A stretch of DNA of 64,000 nt from Streptomyces sp. HSG2 (GTDB lineage: Bacteria; Actinomycetota; Actinomycetes; Streptomycetales; Streptomycetaceae), in contig NZ_CP066801.1 of the NCBI RefSeq assembly GCF_016598575.1, forward strand, positions 2,418,001 through 2,482,000. Direction: 5' to 3'. The notes under the pieces were generated by a model. The model worked only from the letters and a program-made list of their open reading frames with translations, did no database searches and was not told the DNA's origin. Made by a program: the position numbers and the translations under genes. Positions 1-8,605 of this stretch are shown here, in pieces (the first letter of the stretch is position 1; each line of letters opens with the position of its first letter).

Positions 1-391
1 GTTCCCGCCCTTGCCCGACGACGGCCGGGCCCCGCTGCGGATGGGACTCGCCGACTACGCGGAGCGGGCCGTCCACGACGAAGGAAGGACCCTCGACGGG
101 CGGGCGCTGACCGTCACCGGCTTCCTCGCCGTCGACGAGAGCGGCACGCCCCACTTGGTCCGCATGACCCTGGACTGCTGCGCGGCGGACGCGCAGCCGA
201 TCAAGGTCGGGCTGACAGGCCGTCTGCCTCCCGTACTTCGCCCCGACACCTGGCTCGACGTTACCGGCCGATACCTCCCACGACGGGAGAGGGACCCGGT
301 CAACGGAGGCCCGATCCCCTTCCTGGAGGTGGACTCGGCGGTGCCCGTCCCCCAGCCCCGGGACCCGTACGACGCGGGAAGCGGGGCCTGA
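1..391 (+). CDS. C-terminal part of a YcgQ/TIGR03943-type protein (5' end outside window)
   Basis: The reading frame is open from the first bases of the window and stops at 389-391, so only about the last 129 residues are present. A TTG at 11 could be read as a start, but the frame continues upstream and the segment looks like the soluble C-terminal domain of the YcgQ/TIGR03943 family. Members pair with a YcgR-type permease and have an N-terminal membrane part plus a C-terminal domain with a Cys-Cys-Ala-Ala-Asp-Ala-Gln motif. That motif is visible here as DCCAADAQP around residues 60-70. The substrate is unknown. The identification rests mainly on this motif. Confidence 0.7.
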   Translation, partial: FPPLPDDGRAPLRMGLADYAERAVHDEGRTLDGRALTVTGFLAVDESGTPHLVRMTLDCCAADAQPIKVGLTGRLPPVLRPDTWLDVTGRYLPRRERDPVNGGPIPFLEVDSAVPVPQPRDPYDAGSGA

Positions 392-538
392 GCCCGTCGG
401 GAGAACGCTCGCACTCGCGAGCGAGCGCGGCATCGAAGAGGCGTGAACATTGCCGGACTCCGGCAATGACGCCCAGGGTCTGGGGATGTCAGGATTCATC
501 ACGTCGGAGTTCGGCGGCGGGGCGAGAAGGGGGCGCAC

Positions 539-1048
539 ATGGCCTGGTTCCTCGGACTGGGCATCACGGGGGTTGTGCTGCTCGCTCTGTCGCTGTTCTT
601 CGACGGACTGCTCGACGGCGTCTTCGGGGGAGCGCTCGACGAGGTCCTGGACGGATGGCTGTCGTTGCCGGTCATCGCCGGTTTCACGGCGATGACCGGC
701 TTCGGCGCCGCCATCGTCCTGGGGAACGGCTGGGCCGGTCCCCTGGGGGCGACCGGTGCCGGCGTGTTGTCCGGATCGGGGGCGGCCTGGTTGACGTATC
801 GGTTCAGTCGGACGCTGATGCGCGACGAGACCGCGGTCGCCCCCACCATCGACCATCTCCTGGGTACTTCCGGCAAAGTGGTGACGGAGATCCCCGCCGA
901 CGGATTCGGCGAGGTCATGCTGCACCTGGCGGGTCAGCCGCTGAAGTGCGCGGCGCGCAGCGCCGTGCCGGTGGCGCGCGGGACCGAGGTGTGGGTGGAG
1001 GCGGCGCCGACCCGGACGTCGGTCGTGGTCCGCCCGGTGGACCGGTAG
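539..1048 (+). CDS. NfeD-like membrane protein, partner of the flotillin
   Basis: A 169-residue protein with hydrophobic segments near residues 3-20, 45-65 and 68-90, followed by a soluble beta-rich C-terminal domain of about 60 residues. This matches the short NfeD architecture of a membrane anchor plus an OB-fold tail. NfeD proteins are commonly encoded next to flotillins and thought to act with them in membrane organisation, and a flotillin gene begins 77 bases downstream. The ATG at 539 has a purine-rich AAGGGGG six bases upstream. A role in membrane microdomains or envelope stress is inferred from the family and the neighbour. Confidence 0.75.
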   Translation: MAWFLGLGITGVVLLALSLFFDGLLDGVFGGALDEVLDGWLSLPVIAGFTAMTGFGAAIVLGNGWAGPLGATGAGVLSGSGAAWLTYRFSRTLMRDETAVAPTIDHLLGTSGKVVTEIPADGFGEVMLHLAGQPLKCAARSAVPVARGTEVWVEAAPTRTSVVVRPVDR

Positions 1049-1125
1049 TCCCACAGGTTCTTCATCGAGCCGGACCGACTCTCGTCCGGCTCCCCTTCCG
1101 ATCTGTCGAATTCGGGGTTGTCTTC

Positions 1126-2670
1126 ATGGATGCTGTATCCGTCGCCGTGGTGGGAGTCGTGGTGCTCCTGCTGTTGCTCGCGTTGGTGGTCGTCACCCGG
1201 TACAAGGTGGCCGGTCCCAGCGAGGCGTTCATCGTCACCGGGCGGCGCGGCAAGAGGTCCACCGATCCGGAGACCGGGAGGGTGTTCACCGACAACAGCG
1301 GCCAGAAGGTCGTGGTCGGCGGGGGCGTCTTCGTGGTGCCCTTCGTGCAGCAGCAGTACACCCTGGACCTCTCCTCGCGGCACATCCCGATCGCCGTGAA
1401 CGGCGCGGTCACCCTGCGGGGGGTCAAGGCCCATCTCGAAGGCGTGGCCATCGTCAAGGTGGGCGGCACGGAGGACGCCATCCGGGCCGCGGCCCAGCGG
1501 TTCCTGGTGCAGCAGGACGGCATCGTCGGCTTCACCCAGGAGGTGCTCTCCGGGGCGCTCCGTGCCATCGTCGGCCGGATGAGCGTGGAGGACGTCATCC
1601 GCGACCGGGCCGCGTTCGCGGGGCAGGTGGCCGAGGAGGCCGAGGCCAGCCTGTCCGGCCAGGGGCTGGTACTGGACGCCTTCCAGATTCAGGACATCAG
1701 CACCGAGGGCTCCTATCTGGAGGACCTCGGCCGGCCGGAGGCCGCTCGGGCCAAGCAGGAGGCCGACATCGCCGAGGCCGTCGCCCGACGGGCCGCCGAA
1801 CAGGCGCGATTGAAGGCCGAGGAGGAGATCGCCGTTGCCCAGCGCACCCTCCAGCTCAAGCAGGCCGAGATCAAGGCCGAGACCGACCAGGCCGTCGCTC
1901 GCGCGGACGCCGCGGGCCCGCTCGCCGAGGCCGCCCGGCAGCAGGACATCATCGCCGAGCAGGAGAAGGTGGCCGAGCGTCAGGCGGCACTGAAGGATCG
2001 CCAGTTGGACACCGAGGTGCGCAAGCCCGCCGACGCCAAGCGCTACGCCGCGGAGCAGGAGGCCGAGGCACGCCGGGTGGCGCGGGTCAAGCAGGCGGAG
2101 GCCGAGCGGTCGGCCGAGATCGCGGGGGCCCAGGCCGAGGCCGAGCGTGCCCGGCTGACCGGTGAGGGCGAGAAGCAGCGTCGTGGGGCGCTGGCCGAGG
2201 CGGAGGCCATCGAGGGCCTCAAGCAGGGCGAGGCCGAGCGTTCCCGTCGAGCGGCGATCGCCGAGGCGGTACGGCTGGAAGGAGAGGCGGAGGCGGCGGC
2301 GATCAGCGCCAAGGGCGCCGCCGAGGCCGAGGCGATGGAGAAGAAGGCCGACGCCTTCGACCGCTACGGCGACGCCGCCGTGCTCCAGATGCTGGTGGAC
2401 ATCCTGCCCGATGTCGTGGCCAAGGCGGCGGAGCCGCTGTCCGCCATCGACAAGATGACGGTCATCTCCACCGACGGAGCGAGCCGCCTGTCCCGCACGG
2501 TCGCAGACAACGTGACCCAGGGCATGGAGGTCCTCAACTCCACCACGGGCGTCGACCTCTCCGCGCTCCTGCGGAAGGTCGCCCTCGGCGGCTCCGCGCC
2601 CACCCCGGCTCCGGCGGGCGACGAGGTGGACACCGGCAAGCCCAACGGGACCGTTCAGATCACCGACTGA
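1126..2670 (+). CDS. Flotillin-family SPFH protein
   Basis: A 514-residue flotillin. One N-terminal transmembrane helix (about residues 5-24) is followed by an SPFH/band-7 domain (about 30-200). A long Ala/Glu/Lys/Arg-rich coiled coil (about 200-440) contains recurring Ala-Glu-Ala-Glu units. The C-terminal segment has a Pro/Ala-rich end. Flotillins form oligomeric scaffolds in membrane microdomains. The open frame extends further upstream, but the ATG at 1126 is chosen because the hydrophobic helix begins there and the upstream translation is an out-of-frame copy of the nfeD-like gene. It lies directly downstream of that gene on the same strand, probably as one transcript. Confidence 0.88.
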   Translation: MDAVSVAVVGVVVLLLLLALVVVTRYKVAGPSEAFIVTGRRGKRSTDPETGRVFTDNSGQKVVVGGGVFVVPFVQQQYTLDLSSRHIPIAVNGAVTLRGVKAHLEGVAIVKVGGTEDAIRAAAQRFLVQQDGIVGFTQEVLSGALRAIVGRMSVEDVIRDRAAFAGQVAEEAEASLSGQGLVLDAFQIQDISTEGSYLEDLGRPEAARAKQEADIAEAVARRAAEQARLKAEEEIAVAQRTLQLKQAEIKAETDQAVARADAAGPLAEAARQQDIIAEQEKVAERQAALKDRQLDTEVRKPADAKRYAAEQEAEARRVARVKQAEAERSAEIAGAQAEAERARLTGEGEKQRRGALAEAEAIEGLKQGEAERSRRAAIAEAVRLEGEAEAAAISAKGAAEAEAMEKKADAFDRYGDAAVLQMLVDILPDVVAKAAEPLSAIDKMTVISTDGASRLSRTVADNVTQGMEVLNSTTGVDLSALLRKVALGGSAPTPAPAGDEVDTGKPNGTVQITD

Positions 2671-3359
2671 CGTCAGACGGCTCACCCCGGGGCAGCGGAA
2701 GGCGAGGTCGATCGCCACCCGCGCCCCGGGGGCGTGCGTGCTCGGCCCCGGGGCGGGCGCCGACGCCCGGCGTTCCGCCTGTTCGGCGGCGTGCGCGGTG
2801 GGCGCCCCGGGACCCGCGCACCCGCGGGGGCGAGGCCCGACGGACCCGCGCCGGCGCACGCCGAGAACCCGGAGCCGGGCGGGCCGCGCCCCACTCCGCG
2901 TCCGGCGCGTTCAGTGGGGGGCGGCGGAGGCACCACAAGTGAGGGCCGACCAGGTGGAGGGAGCGGCGCTCGCGTCAAGAAGCGGCCCCCTCCCCGCGGG
3001 GTCGCGGTCGAGCGCGAGGTCATCGAGCCGGCCCCCCTCTCGTGGCCGCCGGCTTCGTTCAAGCGCTCGCGTCGGCATCCATTCGAGGGGTCTGGGGCGG
3101 AATGTGCGGCAGCTTTCCGGCCGACCGCAGGATGATCACGTAGGGCGCGGCGTGGCTCGCCTGGTGGGACCGGTGGTCCCGCCAGGCGCCGCGGACTCGC
3201 ATTCATCGCCGGATCCGGGGTCGCCGTGAGTTGTTCACTCCCTGTCCACAAGTGGCCGGCTCGCGTCACAGGCGTCGACCCGGAGGCGCTCTGGCCGCCT
3301 TCGTCGAGCCCGTGTCACCGGGGGGCCGGAGACACCGTCACCACCGTCGAGGAGCACGG
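2671..3359. other. Intergenic region between flotillin and ureA
   Basis: This 689-base stretch has open frames on both strands, but their translations are Pro/Arg/Gly-rich and resemble no family, so no gene is called. The urease promoter should lie here. No convincing -10/-35 pair could be picked out. Confidence 0.5.
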
Positions 3360-3746
3360 ATGCACCTGATTCCGTCCGAGCAGGAGAAGCTGCTGTTGAG
3401 CGTCGCGGGGATGCTCGCCAGCTACCGCAAGGAGCGTGGCGTCAAGCTGAACTACCCCGAGGCGGTGGCCTACATCAGCTGTTGGGTCATCGAGGAGGCC
3501 CGAGCGGGCAACTACACCGTCGACCAGATGATGAGCGACGCCGGCGTTCCCTTGGAGCAGCGGAAAGGCGACACCCTGGGCGTGGGCGAGACCGTCCTCA
3601 CGACGGCCGACGTCATGGAGGGCGTCGCCGAGATGCTTCACGTTCTCCAGATCGAGGCGACGTTTCCCGACGGCCGCAAACTCGTCACCCTCTACGACCC
3701 GATCCGCGCCCCGAAGCCCGCCCCGACGCCCGCCCCGATCCACTGA
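3360..3746 (+). CDS. ureA: Urease gamma subunit, long form
   Basis: Gamma subunit of urease, the nickel enzyme that hydrolyses urea to ammonia and carbamate in the cytoplasm. The product has 128 residues against about 100 in standard UreA. It begins with the familiar [11 protein letters not shown] and retains [11 protein letters not shown]. An extra loop of roughly 20 residues ([19 protein letters not shown] region) precedes the ADVMEGV helix, and a Pro-rich tail extends beyond the usual end. The ATG at 3360 follows a GGAG at good spacing. A start further upstream would add non-homologous sequence. It is the first gene of ureABCFGD, and ureB starts 10 bases after its stop. Confidence 0.93.
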   Translation: MHLIPSEQEKLLLSVAGMLASYRKERGVKLNYPEAVAYISCWVIEEARAGNYTVDQMMSDAGVPLEQRKGDTLGVGETVLTTADVMEGVAEMLHVLQIEATFPDGRKLVTLYDPIRAPKPAPTPAPIH

Positions 3747-3756
3747 GGACGGACTT

Positions 3757-4335
3757 GTGCCCTACTTCCGACCGCCGGCGGCGAAGCCGACGCCGACCGT
3801 GTGTCCGCGCGTGCGACCTGAACGCCCCGTACCTGCCGAGTCCTTGCCGCCCTCCGAGCTGGATCCGTGCGAGGTCCACGACTTCTCCCGGCACGAGGTG
3901 GGCGGAGTGTGGGTCAGGGAGCCGAACACGGAGCATGTCCTCAACTCCGAGGAGGGCAAGGCGACGGTCTATGTGGTCAACGTCGGTGACCGAGACATCC
4001 AAATCGGTTCGCACGTCCACCTGGCCGACGTCAACGAGGACTTGCTCTTCTTCACTGACGAGGAAGCGGCCGCCGAGGCCGAGAGGGCGCTGATGGACCC
4101 GCGGCTTTCGCGGCTTGAGCAGATCGCCGCCGCCCGCCAGTTGGCGCACGATCGGTCGAAGACGCCGGGAGTGGCCCCCTGGGGCCACCGCCTCGACATC
4201 GCTCCCGGGGACTCCATGCGGTTCAGCCCGGAGCACGCGCCCAGCGACGCGATCGAGGTCGTACCGATCGGCGGGAATCGACGTGTTCCTGGCCTGCGCA
4301 AGGACAAGCGGCCCGGCGACGTCGATCTCGACTGA
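3757..4335 (+). CDS. ureB: Urease beta subunit, extended form
   Basis: Beta subunit of urease, 192 residues compared with about 100 for the standard form. The conserved core is recognisable: a VVNVGDRDIQIGSHVHLADVN segment-type strand near residues 69-90, then RLDIAPGDSMRFSP and EVVPIGG. About 40 residues of Ala/Glu/Arg-rich sequence are inserted between the two halves of the core. An N-terminal Pro-rich extension of about 35 residues and a charged C-terminus are also present. The GTG at 3757 is taken as the start. The frame is uninterrupted, so the insertion is a genuine feature of this urease type. It sits between ureA and ureC with short gaps of 10 and 33 bases. Confidence 0.9.
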   Translation: MPYFRPPAAKPTPTVCPRVRPERPVPAESLPPSELDPCEVHDFSRHEVGGVWVREPNTEHVLNSEEGKATVYVVNVGDRDIQIGSHVHLADVNEDLLFFTDEEAAAEAERALMDPRLSRLEQIAAARQLAHDRSKTPGVAPWGHRLDIAPGDSMRFSPEHAPSDAIEVVPIGGNRRVPGLRKDKRPGDVDLD

Positions 4336-4368
4336 CCGCGCCCTCGTAAACCCGGCTGGAGCAGAGCA

Positions 4369-6243
4369 ATGGCGAACATCACGCGGAAGCAGTACGCGAA
4401 GTCCTACGGCCCGACCGTGGGCGACCAGGTCCGCCTGGGCGACACGAACCTCTGGATCGAGATCACCGAAGACCTGACCTTCGGCGGTGACGAGGCGATC
4501 TTCGGCGGCGGCAAGACCATCCGCGAGTCGATGTTGCAGGGAACCACCACCAGCGTGCGGGGCGCCCCCGACACGGTGATCACCAATGTGATCATCCTGG
4601 ATGTCGCTCCCGCCCTGAAACGGCGGCGCAGCGACACCGTCGTACGCGCCGACGTCGGGATCAAGGGCGGTCTCATCGTCGCGATCGGCAAGGCCGGCAA
4701 CAGCGACGTCATGGACGGGGTCACCGACGGGCTGGAGATCGGCCCCTCCACGGACGTGATCTCCGGCGAGGGCAAGCTGCTCACCGCCGGCACCGTCGAC
4801 ACCCATGTGCACATCATCTCCCCCTCTGCCGTCATGGAGGCCGTGGCCACCGGCACCACCACGCTGATCGGCGGCGGCGTGGGCCCCTCCGAGGGGACCA
4901 AGGCGACCACCGTGACCCCTGGCCCGCAGCACCTGGTGAACCTCCACCGCAGCTTCGACGACCTGCCGGTCAACGTCATGCTGCTGGGCAAGGGCAACAC
5001 CGTCAGCGAGGACGGCTTGGACGAGCAGGCGCTGGCGGGCGCCGGCGGCTACAAGATCCACGAGGACTGGGGGGCCACCCCGGCCGCTCTGGACGCCGCG
5101 CTGAAGGTCGGAGAGGAGTGGGGCCTGCAGGTCACCCTGCACGCCGACTCCCTCAATGAGGCGGGCTTCGTCGAGACCACCCTCGATGCCATCGGCGGGC
5201 GCGGCGTTCACGTCTTCCATGCCGAGGGCGCCGGCGGCGGGCACGCCCCCGACATCCTGAAGGTGGCGGCCGAGGAGAACGTTCTGCCCGCCTCTACGAA
5301 CCCGACGCTGCCGTACACCAGGAACACCGTGGCCGAGCACATCGACATGCTCGCCTCCGCCCACCACCTCGACCTCGGCAACAAGAACGACCAGGCGTTC
5401 GCCGACTCCCGGATCCGCTCCACCACGATGTTCGCCGAGGACGTGCTGCACGACATGGGCGCGATGTCCATCACCTCCTCCGACGCCCAGGCCATGGGCC
5501 GGATCGGGGAGGTCGTGACCCGCACCTGGCAGGTCGCACACGTCATGAAGGAGTGGAGCCACAAGACCTTCCAGGACGCGGACTTCTTCCACCGGTCCGG
5601 TCGGGGAGTGGGCGACAACGCCCGCGCCCTGCGCTATGTGGCCAAGTACACGATCAACCCCGCCATCGCCCACGGCATCGACGAGTACGTCGGTTCCGTG
5701 ACGGAGGGCAAGCTGGCCGACCTGGTGCTGTGGGACCCGCGGTTCTTCGCCGTACGACCCGAGATCGTCATCAAGGGCGGCGCCATGGTGCTCGGCAACC
5801 TGGGCGACCCCAACGGCTCGGTGTCGACGCCTCAACCGACCGTCCTGCGACCGGCGATGGCCCACGCGATCGCGTCCCGGCTGTCCTACTCGTTCGTGTC
5901 GGGCAAGGTCCTCGACCCGCCGCCCGGCACCGACCCCTACGATTCGGTGAGGGGCAAGGGCGTGTTCAAGGACTCTCTGCGTGCCACCCTCGGCCTGCGC
6001 CGCGAACTGAAGGGGGCGAAGCCCGTCAAGGACGTCGGGAAGGCCGACATGGTCTTCAACGCCGAGCGGTTCGGCATCGACATCGATCCGAGTACCTTCA
6101 AGATCGCGGTGGAGATCCCGGAGCTCGCCACGACACCGAATCACAGCCTCACCAAGCACAAGAGCCGAGCCGGATTCTGGTATCTCGACCAGCCGAATCC
6201 GCCGAAGAACCTGCCGCTCGCCCAGCGCTATCTGATGTTCTGA
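4369..6243 (+). CDS. ureC: Urease alpha subunit with Ala in place of the flap cysteine
   Basis: Catalytic subunit of urease, 624 residues compared with about 570 usually. Nickel ligands are present by alignment of motifs: His146 and His148 (DTHVH), the carbamylated Lys229 and neighbouring His231 (GYKIHEDWG), His258 (TLHAD), His284 (HAEGAGGGH region) and Asp372 (TSSDAQ). The mobile flap normally reads Cys-His-His (Cys319-His320 in Klebsiella numbering). Here it reads Ala331-His332-His333 (MLASAHHL), so the flap Cys is missing while the catalytic His remains. Extra sequence occurs around residues 395-410 and in the C-terminal 90 residues before the normal RYLMF end. The start ATG has GGAG eight bases upstream. 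Confidence 0.95.
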   Translation: MANITRKQYAKSYGPTVGDQVRLGDTNLWIEITEDLTFGGDEAIFGGGKTIRESMLQGTTTSVRGAPDTVITNVIILDVAPALKRRRSDTVVRADVGIKGGLIVAIGKAGNSDVMDGVTDGLEIGPSTDVISGEGKLLTAGTVDTHVHIISPSAVMEAVATGTTTLIGGGVGPSEGTKATTVTPGPQHLVNLHRSFDDLPVNVMLLGKGNTVSEDGLDEQALAGAGGYKIHEDWGATPAALDAALKVGEEWGLQVTLHADSLNEAGFVETTLDAIGGRGVHVFHAEGAGGGHAPDILKVAAEENVLPASTNPTLPYTRNTVAEHIDMLASAHHLDLGNKNDQAFADSRIRSTTMFAEDVLHDMGAMSITSSDAQAMGRIGEVVTRTWQVAHVMKEWSHKTFQDADFFHRSGRGVGDNARALRYVAKYTINPAIAHGIDEYVGSVTEGKLADLVLWDPRFFAVRPEIVIKGGAMVLGNLGDPNGSVSTPQPTVLRPAMAHAIASRLSYSFVSGKVLDPPPGTDPYDSVRGKGVFKDSLRATLGLRRELKGAKPVKDVGKADMVFNAERFGIDIDPSTFKIAVEIPELATTPNHSLTKHKSRAGFWYLDQPNPPKNLPLAQRYLMF

Positions 6244-6251
6244 GGCGTCCT

Positions 6252-6908
6252 GTGAGCACCACCTCCTCACTCCTGCTCGCCCTGCTGGGCGACGCCCGGC
6301 TCCCGTCCGGGGGACACACACAGTCATCGGGCCTGGAACCGGCGTTGCGGGCCGGTACGTCATCGGCCCAGGTGCCCTCCTATCTGCGTGCCCGTCTCCG
6401 CACGGTCACGCGTGTGGAGGCGGGGGCCGCCGTGGTCGCCCGTGCGGTGGCAGCGGATGGCGGCGACCTGGCCGAGGTCGAGGTCGCCTGGGCCGCCCGG
6501 ACCCCCAGCCAGGCGCTGAGGGCCAACGGGCGGCGCCTGGGGCGTGGTTACCTGCGCGTCCTGCGGACGCTGTGGCCCGGCCCCGTGGACACGCGCGCAC
6601 GCACCTGGTCGCGTCCCGTCGTGCTGGGGCTGCTCGCCCACCGCGCCGGGATGGGCCCCGTCGACCTGGCCCGCCTGGTCGGGTACGACGACGTCCAGAC
6701 CGTGACGGCGGCCCTGCTCAAACTGGAGCCGCAGGACCCGCTGCTCATCGCCGCGTGGGTGAAGGACCTGCTGCCCGACATCGACGAGATGGCCGCTCAG
6801 GTCGCCCACCTGCACACCACCGAGCAGATCCCGGCCCAGGGCGCCCCTCTCATCGAGCGCTGGGCCGAGACCCACGACACCACCACGGAAAGACTCTTCA
6901 GTGCCTGA
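6252..6908 (+). CDS. ureF: Urease accessory protein UreF
   Basis: A 218-residue UreF, an all-helical accessory protein that with UreD and UreG loads CO2 and nickel into the urease active site. The N-terminus shows the UreF pattern [20 protein letters not shown]. The middle retains helices around [16 protein letters not shown] and the C-terminus ends near PLIERWAE. The GTG at 6252 lies eight bases after the ureC stop and fits family length. An in-frame upstream extension would run inside ureC and is rejected. The 3' end overlaps the ureG start by eight bases, which implies coupled translation. Confidence 0.88.
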   Translation: MSTTSSLLLALLGDARLPSGGHTQSSGLEPALRAGTSSAQVPSYLRARLRTVTRVEAGAAVVARAVAADGGDLAEVEVAWAARTPSQALRANGRRLGRGYLRVLRTLWPGPVDTRARTWSRPVVLGLLAHRAGMGPVDLARLVGYDDVQTVTAALLKLEPQDPLLIAAWVKDLLPDIDEMAAQVAHLHTTEQIPAQGAPLIERWAETHDTTTERLFSA

Positions 6909-7677
6909 GAACACCACCGCCCCCACCCGCGCCATGCGTCTGGGCGTAGCCGGTCCCGTCGGCACCGGCAAGAGTTCGCTGATCGCGACCTTGTGCCGGG
7001 CGCTGTCCGGCGAACTGCGCCTGGGTGTCATCACGAACGACATCTACACCGACGAGGACGCCCGCTACCTCAAGAGTGCCGGGGTGCTGGACCCCGAGCG
7101 GATCCGCCCGGTGGAGACGGGAGCGTGCCCGCACACCGCGATCCGGGACGACGTGACCGCCAACCTGCTGGCGGCCGAGGACCTGGAGGCCGACTTCGGC
7201 TCTCTGGACCTGGTCATCATCGAGTCCGGCGGCGACAACCTCACCGCGACATTCTCCCCGGCCCTGGTGGACGCCCAACTGTTCGTCCTGGACGTCGCCG
7301 GCGGCGGTGACGTCGTACGCAAGGGCGGCCCCGGCATCGCCCGCGCCGACCTGCTCGTGATCAACAAGACGGACCTGGGCCCGTACGTGGGCGTGGACGT
7401 CGAGCGTATGGCCCGCGAGGGCCGCGAAGCCCGCCAAGGGGGCTCGGTGGTCGCACTGTCCCGACACGACGAGGAGTCCATCCGGATGCTGACCGGCTGG
7501 GTCCGCGACACCCTCGCCCGCTACCGCGCCGGCGACCACACCCCCGTCGACCCCGGCCCCATGGCCCCGCACACCCACGCCGACCGGGACGCCGAGAGCG
7601 GTCACACACACACTCACGCCGACAGCGCCACCCACACTCACGACCGAGCACCCCTGCATGCGGGGCCCAGCGCGTGA
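6901..7677 (+). CDS. ureG: Urease accessory GTPase UreG with C-terminal His-rich tail
   Basis: SIMIBI-class GTPase that drives nickel insertion into urease. The P-loop GPVGTGKSS lies near residues 18-26, the nickel-binding Cys-Pro-His motif in [12 protein letters not shown], the switch region around [13 protein letters not shown], and the base-recognition NKTD near residue 155. The product has 258 residues, about 40 more than usual. The excess is a C-terminal tail of alternating His/Thr/Ala with nine His after about residue 210. No ureE gene is present in this operon, so the tail may supply the nickel-storage role normally given by UreE or by an N-terminal His stretch. The start overlaps ureF and the stop overlaps ureD through GTGA. 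Confidence 0.93.
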   Translation: MPENTTAPTRAMRLGVAGPVGTGKSSLIATLCRALSGELRLGVITNDIYTDEDARYLKSAGVLDPERIRPVETGACPHTAIRDDVTANLLAAEDLEADFGSLDLVIIESGGDNLTATFSPALVDAQLFVLDVAGGGDVVRKGGPGIARADLLVINKTDLGPYVGVDVERMAREGREARQGGSVVALSRHDEESIRMLTGWVRDTLARYRAGDHTPVDPGPMAPHTHADRDAESGHTHTHADSATHTHDRAPLHAGPSA

Positions 7678-8495
7678 CCGGCCCGACCCGCCTGAACATC
7701 GCCCCCGCGGGAAGCCGCTGCCACCTCCACCACCAGACCGGGCACCTGACCGTGCGGGTCATGAACCAGGACGCGGACGGAGCCAGGGTGGGCCTGATCG
7801 CCACCCAGGCACTGCTGCTGTCCGGCGACGACGTCCGCATCGAGGTGGACGTCGCTCCCGGTGCCTGGCTCGACGTCGTGGAGACGACCGGCACGGTCGC
7901 CTACGAAGGCGAGGCACCCTCGTCCTGGACGGTCGACGCCACCGTGGGCGACGGAGCCATCCTGACCTGGGCAGGCAAACCGTTCGTGGTCTCGGACGAG
8001 ATCGCGACCCACCGTCGCACCCGAATCCGGCTGCATGGCACCGGCAGGGCACTGATGCAGGAAAAGGTCGTACTGGGGCGTGCCGGGCAACTGGGCGGGG
8101 ATCTGAGCATGTCCCTTGAGGCGAGCGACGACACCGGGCCGCTGCAGGTGGAATGCCTGGAGCTGGGCCAGGAAGCCCGCCGGATGCCCGGCATCCTCGG
8201 AAACCTCCGCTCCATGGACACGGTCACCGCTCTGGGATGGACACCTGAACCAACCGGTGAACCCGAGGCCGGCACCACCGGCCCCGGGGAAACCTACTTC
8301 CCCCTGGACCGGTCCGGCGCCGCACTGCGCTGGATGGGCATCGGCCGATTCCGTGATCGGTTGTGTGACGCCACCTTCACCGCCTGGCACGAGGAAGCGA
8401 TGACCGCCGTGCGGCCGAGGCGGTGCGCCGCCGCGTCGACTTCAAGTACGCCCTCGGCCCGGAGCTTGGAGACCCCGGCTTCCACCGCGTTCTGA
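7674..8495 (+). CDS. ureD: Urease accessory protein UreD, 3' end replaced at a scar
   Basis: UreD (UreH) acts with UreF and UreG in urease maturation. About the first 243 residues are UreD-like: an all-beta protein with [30 protein letters not shown] and the QEKVVLGR strand. The last helical stretch ([18 protein letters not shown]) is typical of the C-terminus. From about position 8402 the DNA becomes a transposase remnant in another frame. The final 30 residues (Ala/Ser/Arg-rich, ending STAF) are therefore probably an artefact of read-through into the remnant. Loss is likely small and the protein could still work. The GTG start overlaps the ureG stop by four bases. Confidence 0.8.
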   Translation: MTGPTRLNIAPAGSRCHLHHQTGHLTVRVMNQDADGARVGLIATQALLLSGDDVRIEVDVAPGAWLDVVETTGTVAYEGEAPSSWTVDATVGDGAILTWAGKPFVVSDEIATHRRTRIRLHGTGRALMQEKVVLGRAGQLGGDLSMSLEASDDTGPLQVECLELGQEARRMPGILGNLRSMDTVTALGWTPEPTGEPEAGTTGPGETYFPLDRSGAALRWMGIGRFRDRLCDATFTAWHEEAMTAVRPRRCAAASTSSTPSARSLETPASTAF

Positions 8496-8525
8496 CCGAC
8501 GTCCGCGACCGGCTCGCCGAGGGCG
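8402..8525 (+). pseudogene. Remnant of an IS1182/IS5-type transposase
   Basis: In the second forward frame this segment reads [18 protein letters not shown] then [21 protein letters not shown]. This is the N-terminal region of IS1182/IS5-like transposases, with Arg-x-Asp-x-Lys-Tyr-Ala-Leu, Asp-Pro-Gly-Phe and Phe-Arg-x-Arg-Leu-type motifs. Only about 40 residues remain and no catalytic domain follows. It fuses directly to the ureD 3' end upstream. Downstream, near 8556-8609, a different frame reads GLPPAEFERTITEARKK and then stops, which looks like the 3' end of another truncated gene. Confidence 0.65.
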
Positions 8526-8605
8526 ACCACGTTGATCTCAAGGAGCTCGACCGGCGGCCTGCCGCCGGCCGAGTTCGAACGGACCATCACCGAAGCACGC
8601 AAGAA

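Noticed and set aside
466..1125. In-frame N-terminal extension of the flotillin gene
   Set aside because: The extension is Arg-rich, overlaps the NfeD-like gene in another frame and ends where a normal flotillin N-terminal helix begins at ATG 1126.
2682..3269. Possible gene upstream of ureA on either strand
   Set aside because: Translations are Pro/Arg-rich with no start context and no recognisable family, so the region is treated as intergenic.
3685..6363. Very long minus-strand open frame (892 codons) opposite the urease genes
   Set aside because: It is the high-GC shadow of ureB, ureC and ureF. Its translation is Gly/Val/Arg/His-rich without family motifs, while the plus strand encodes clear urease subunits.
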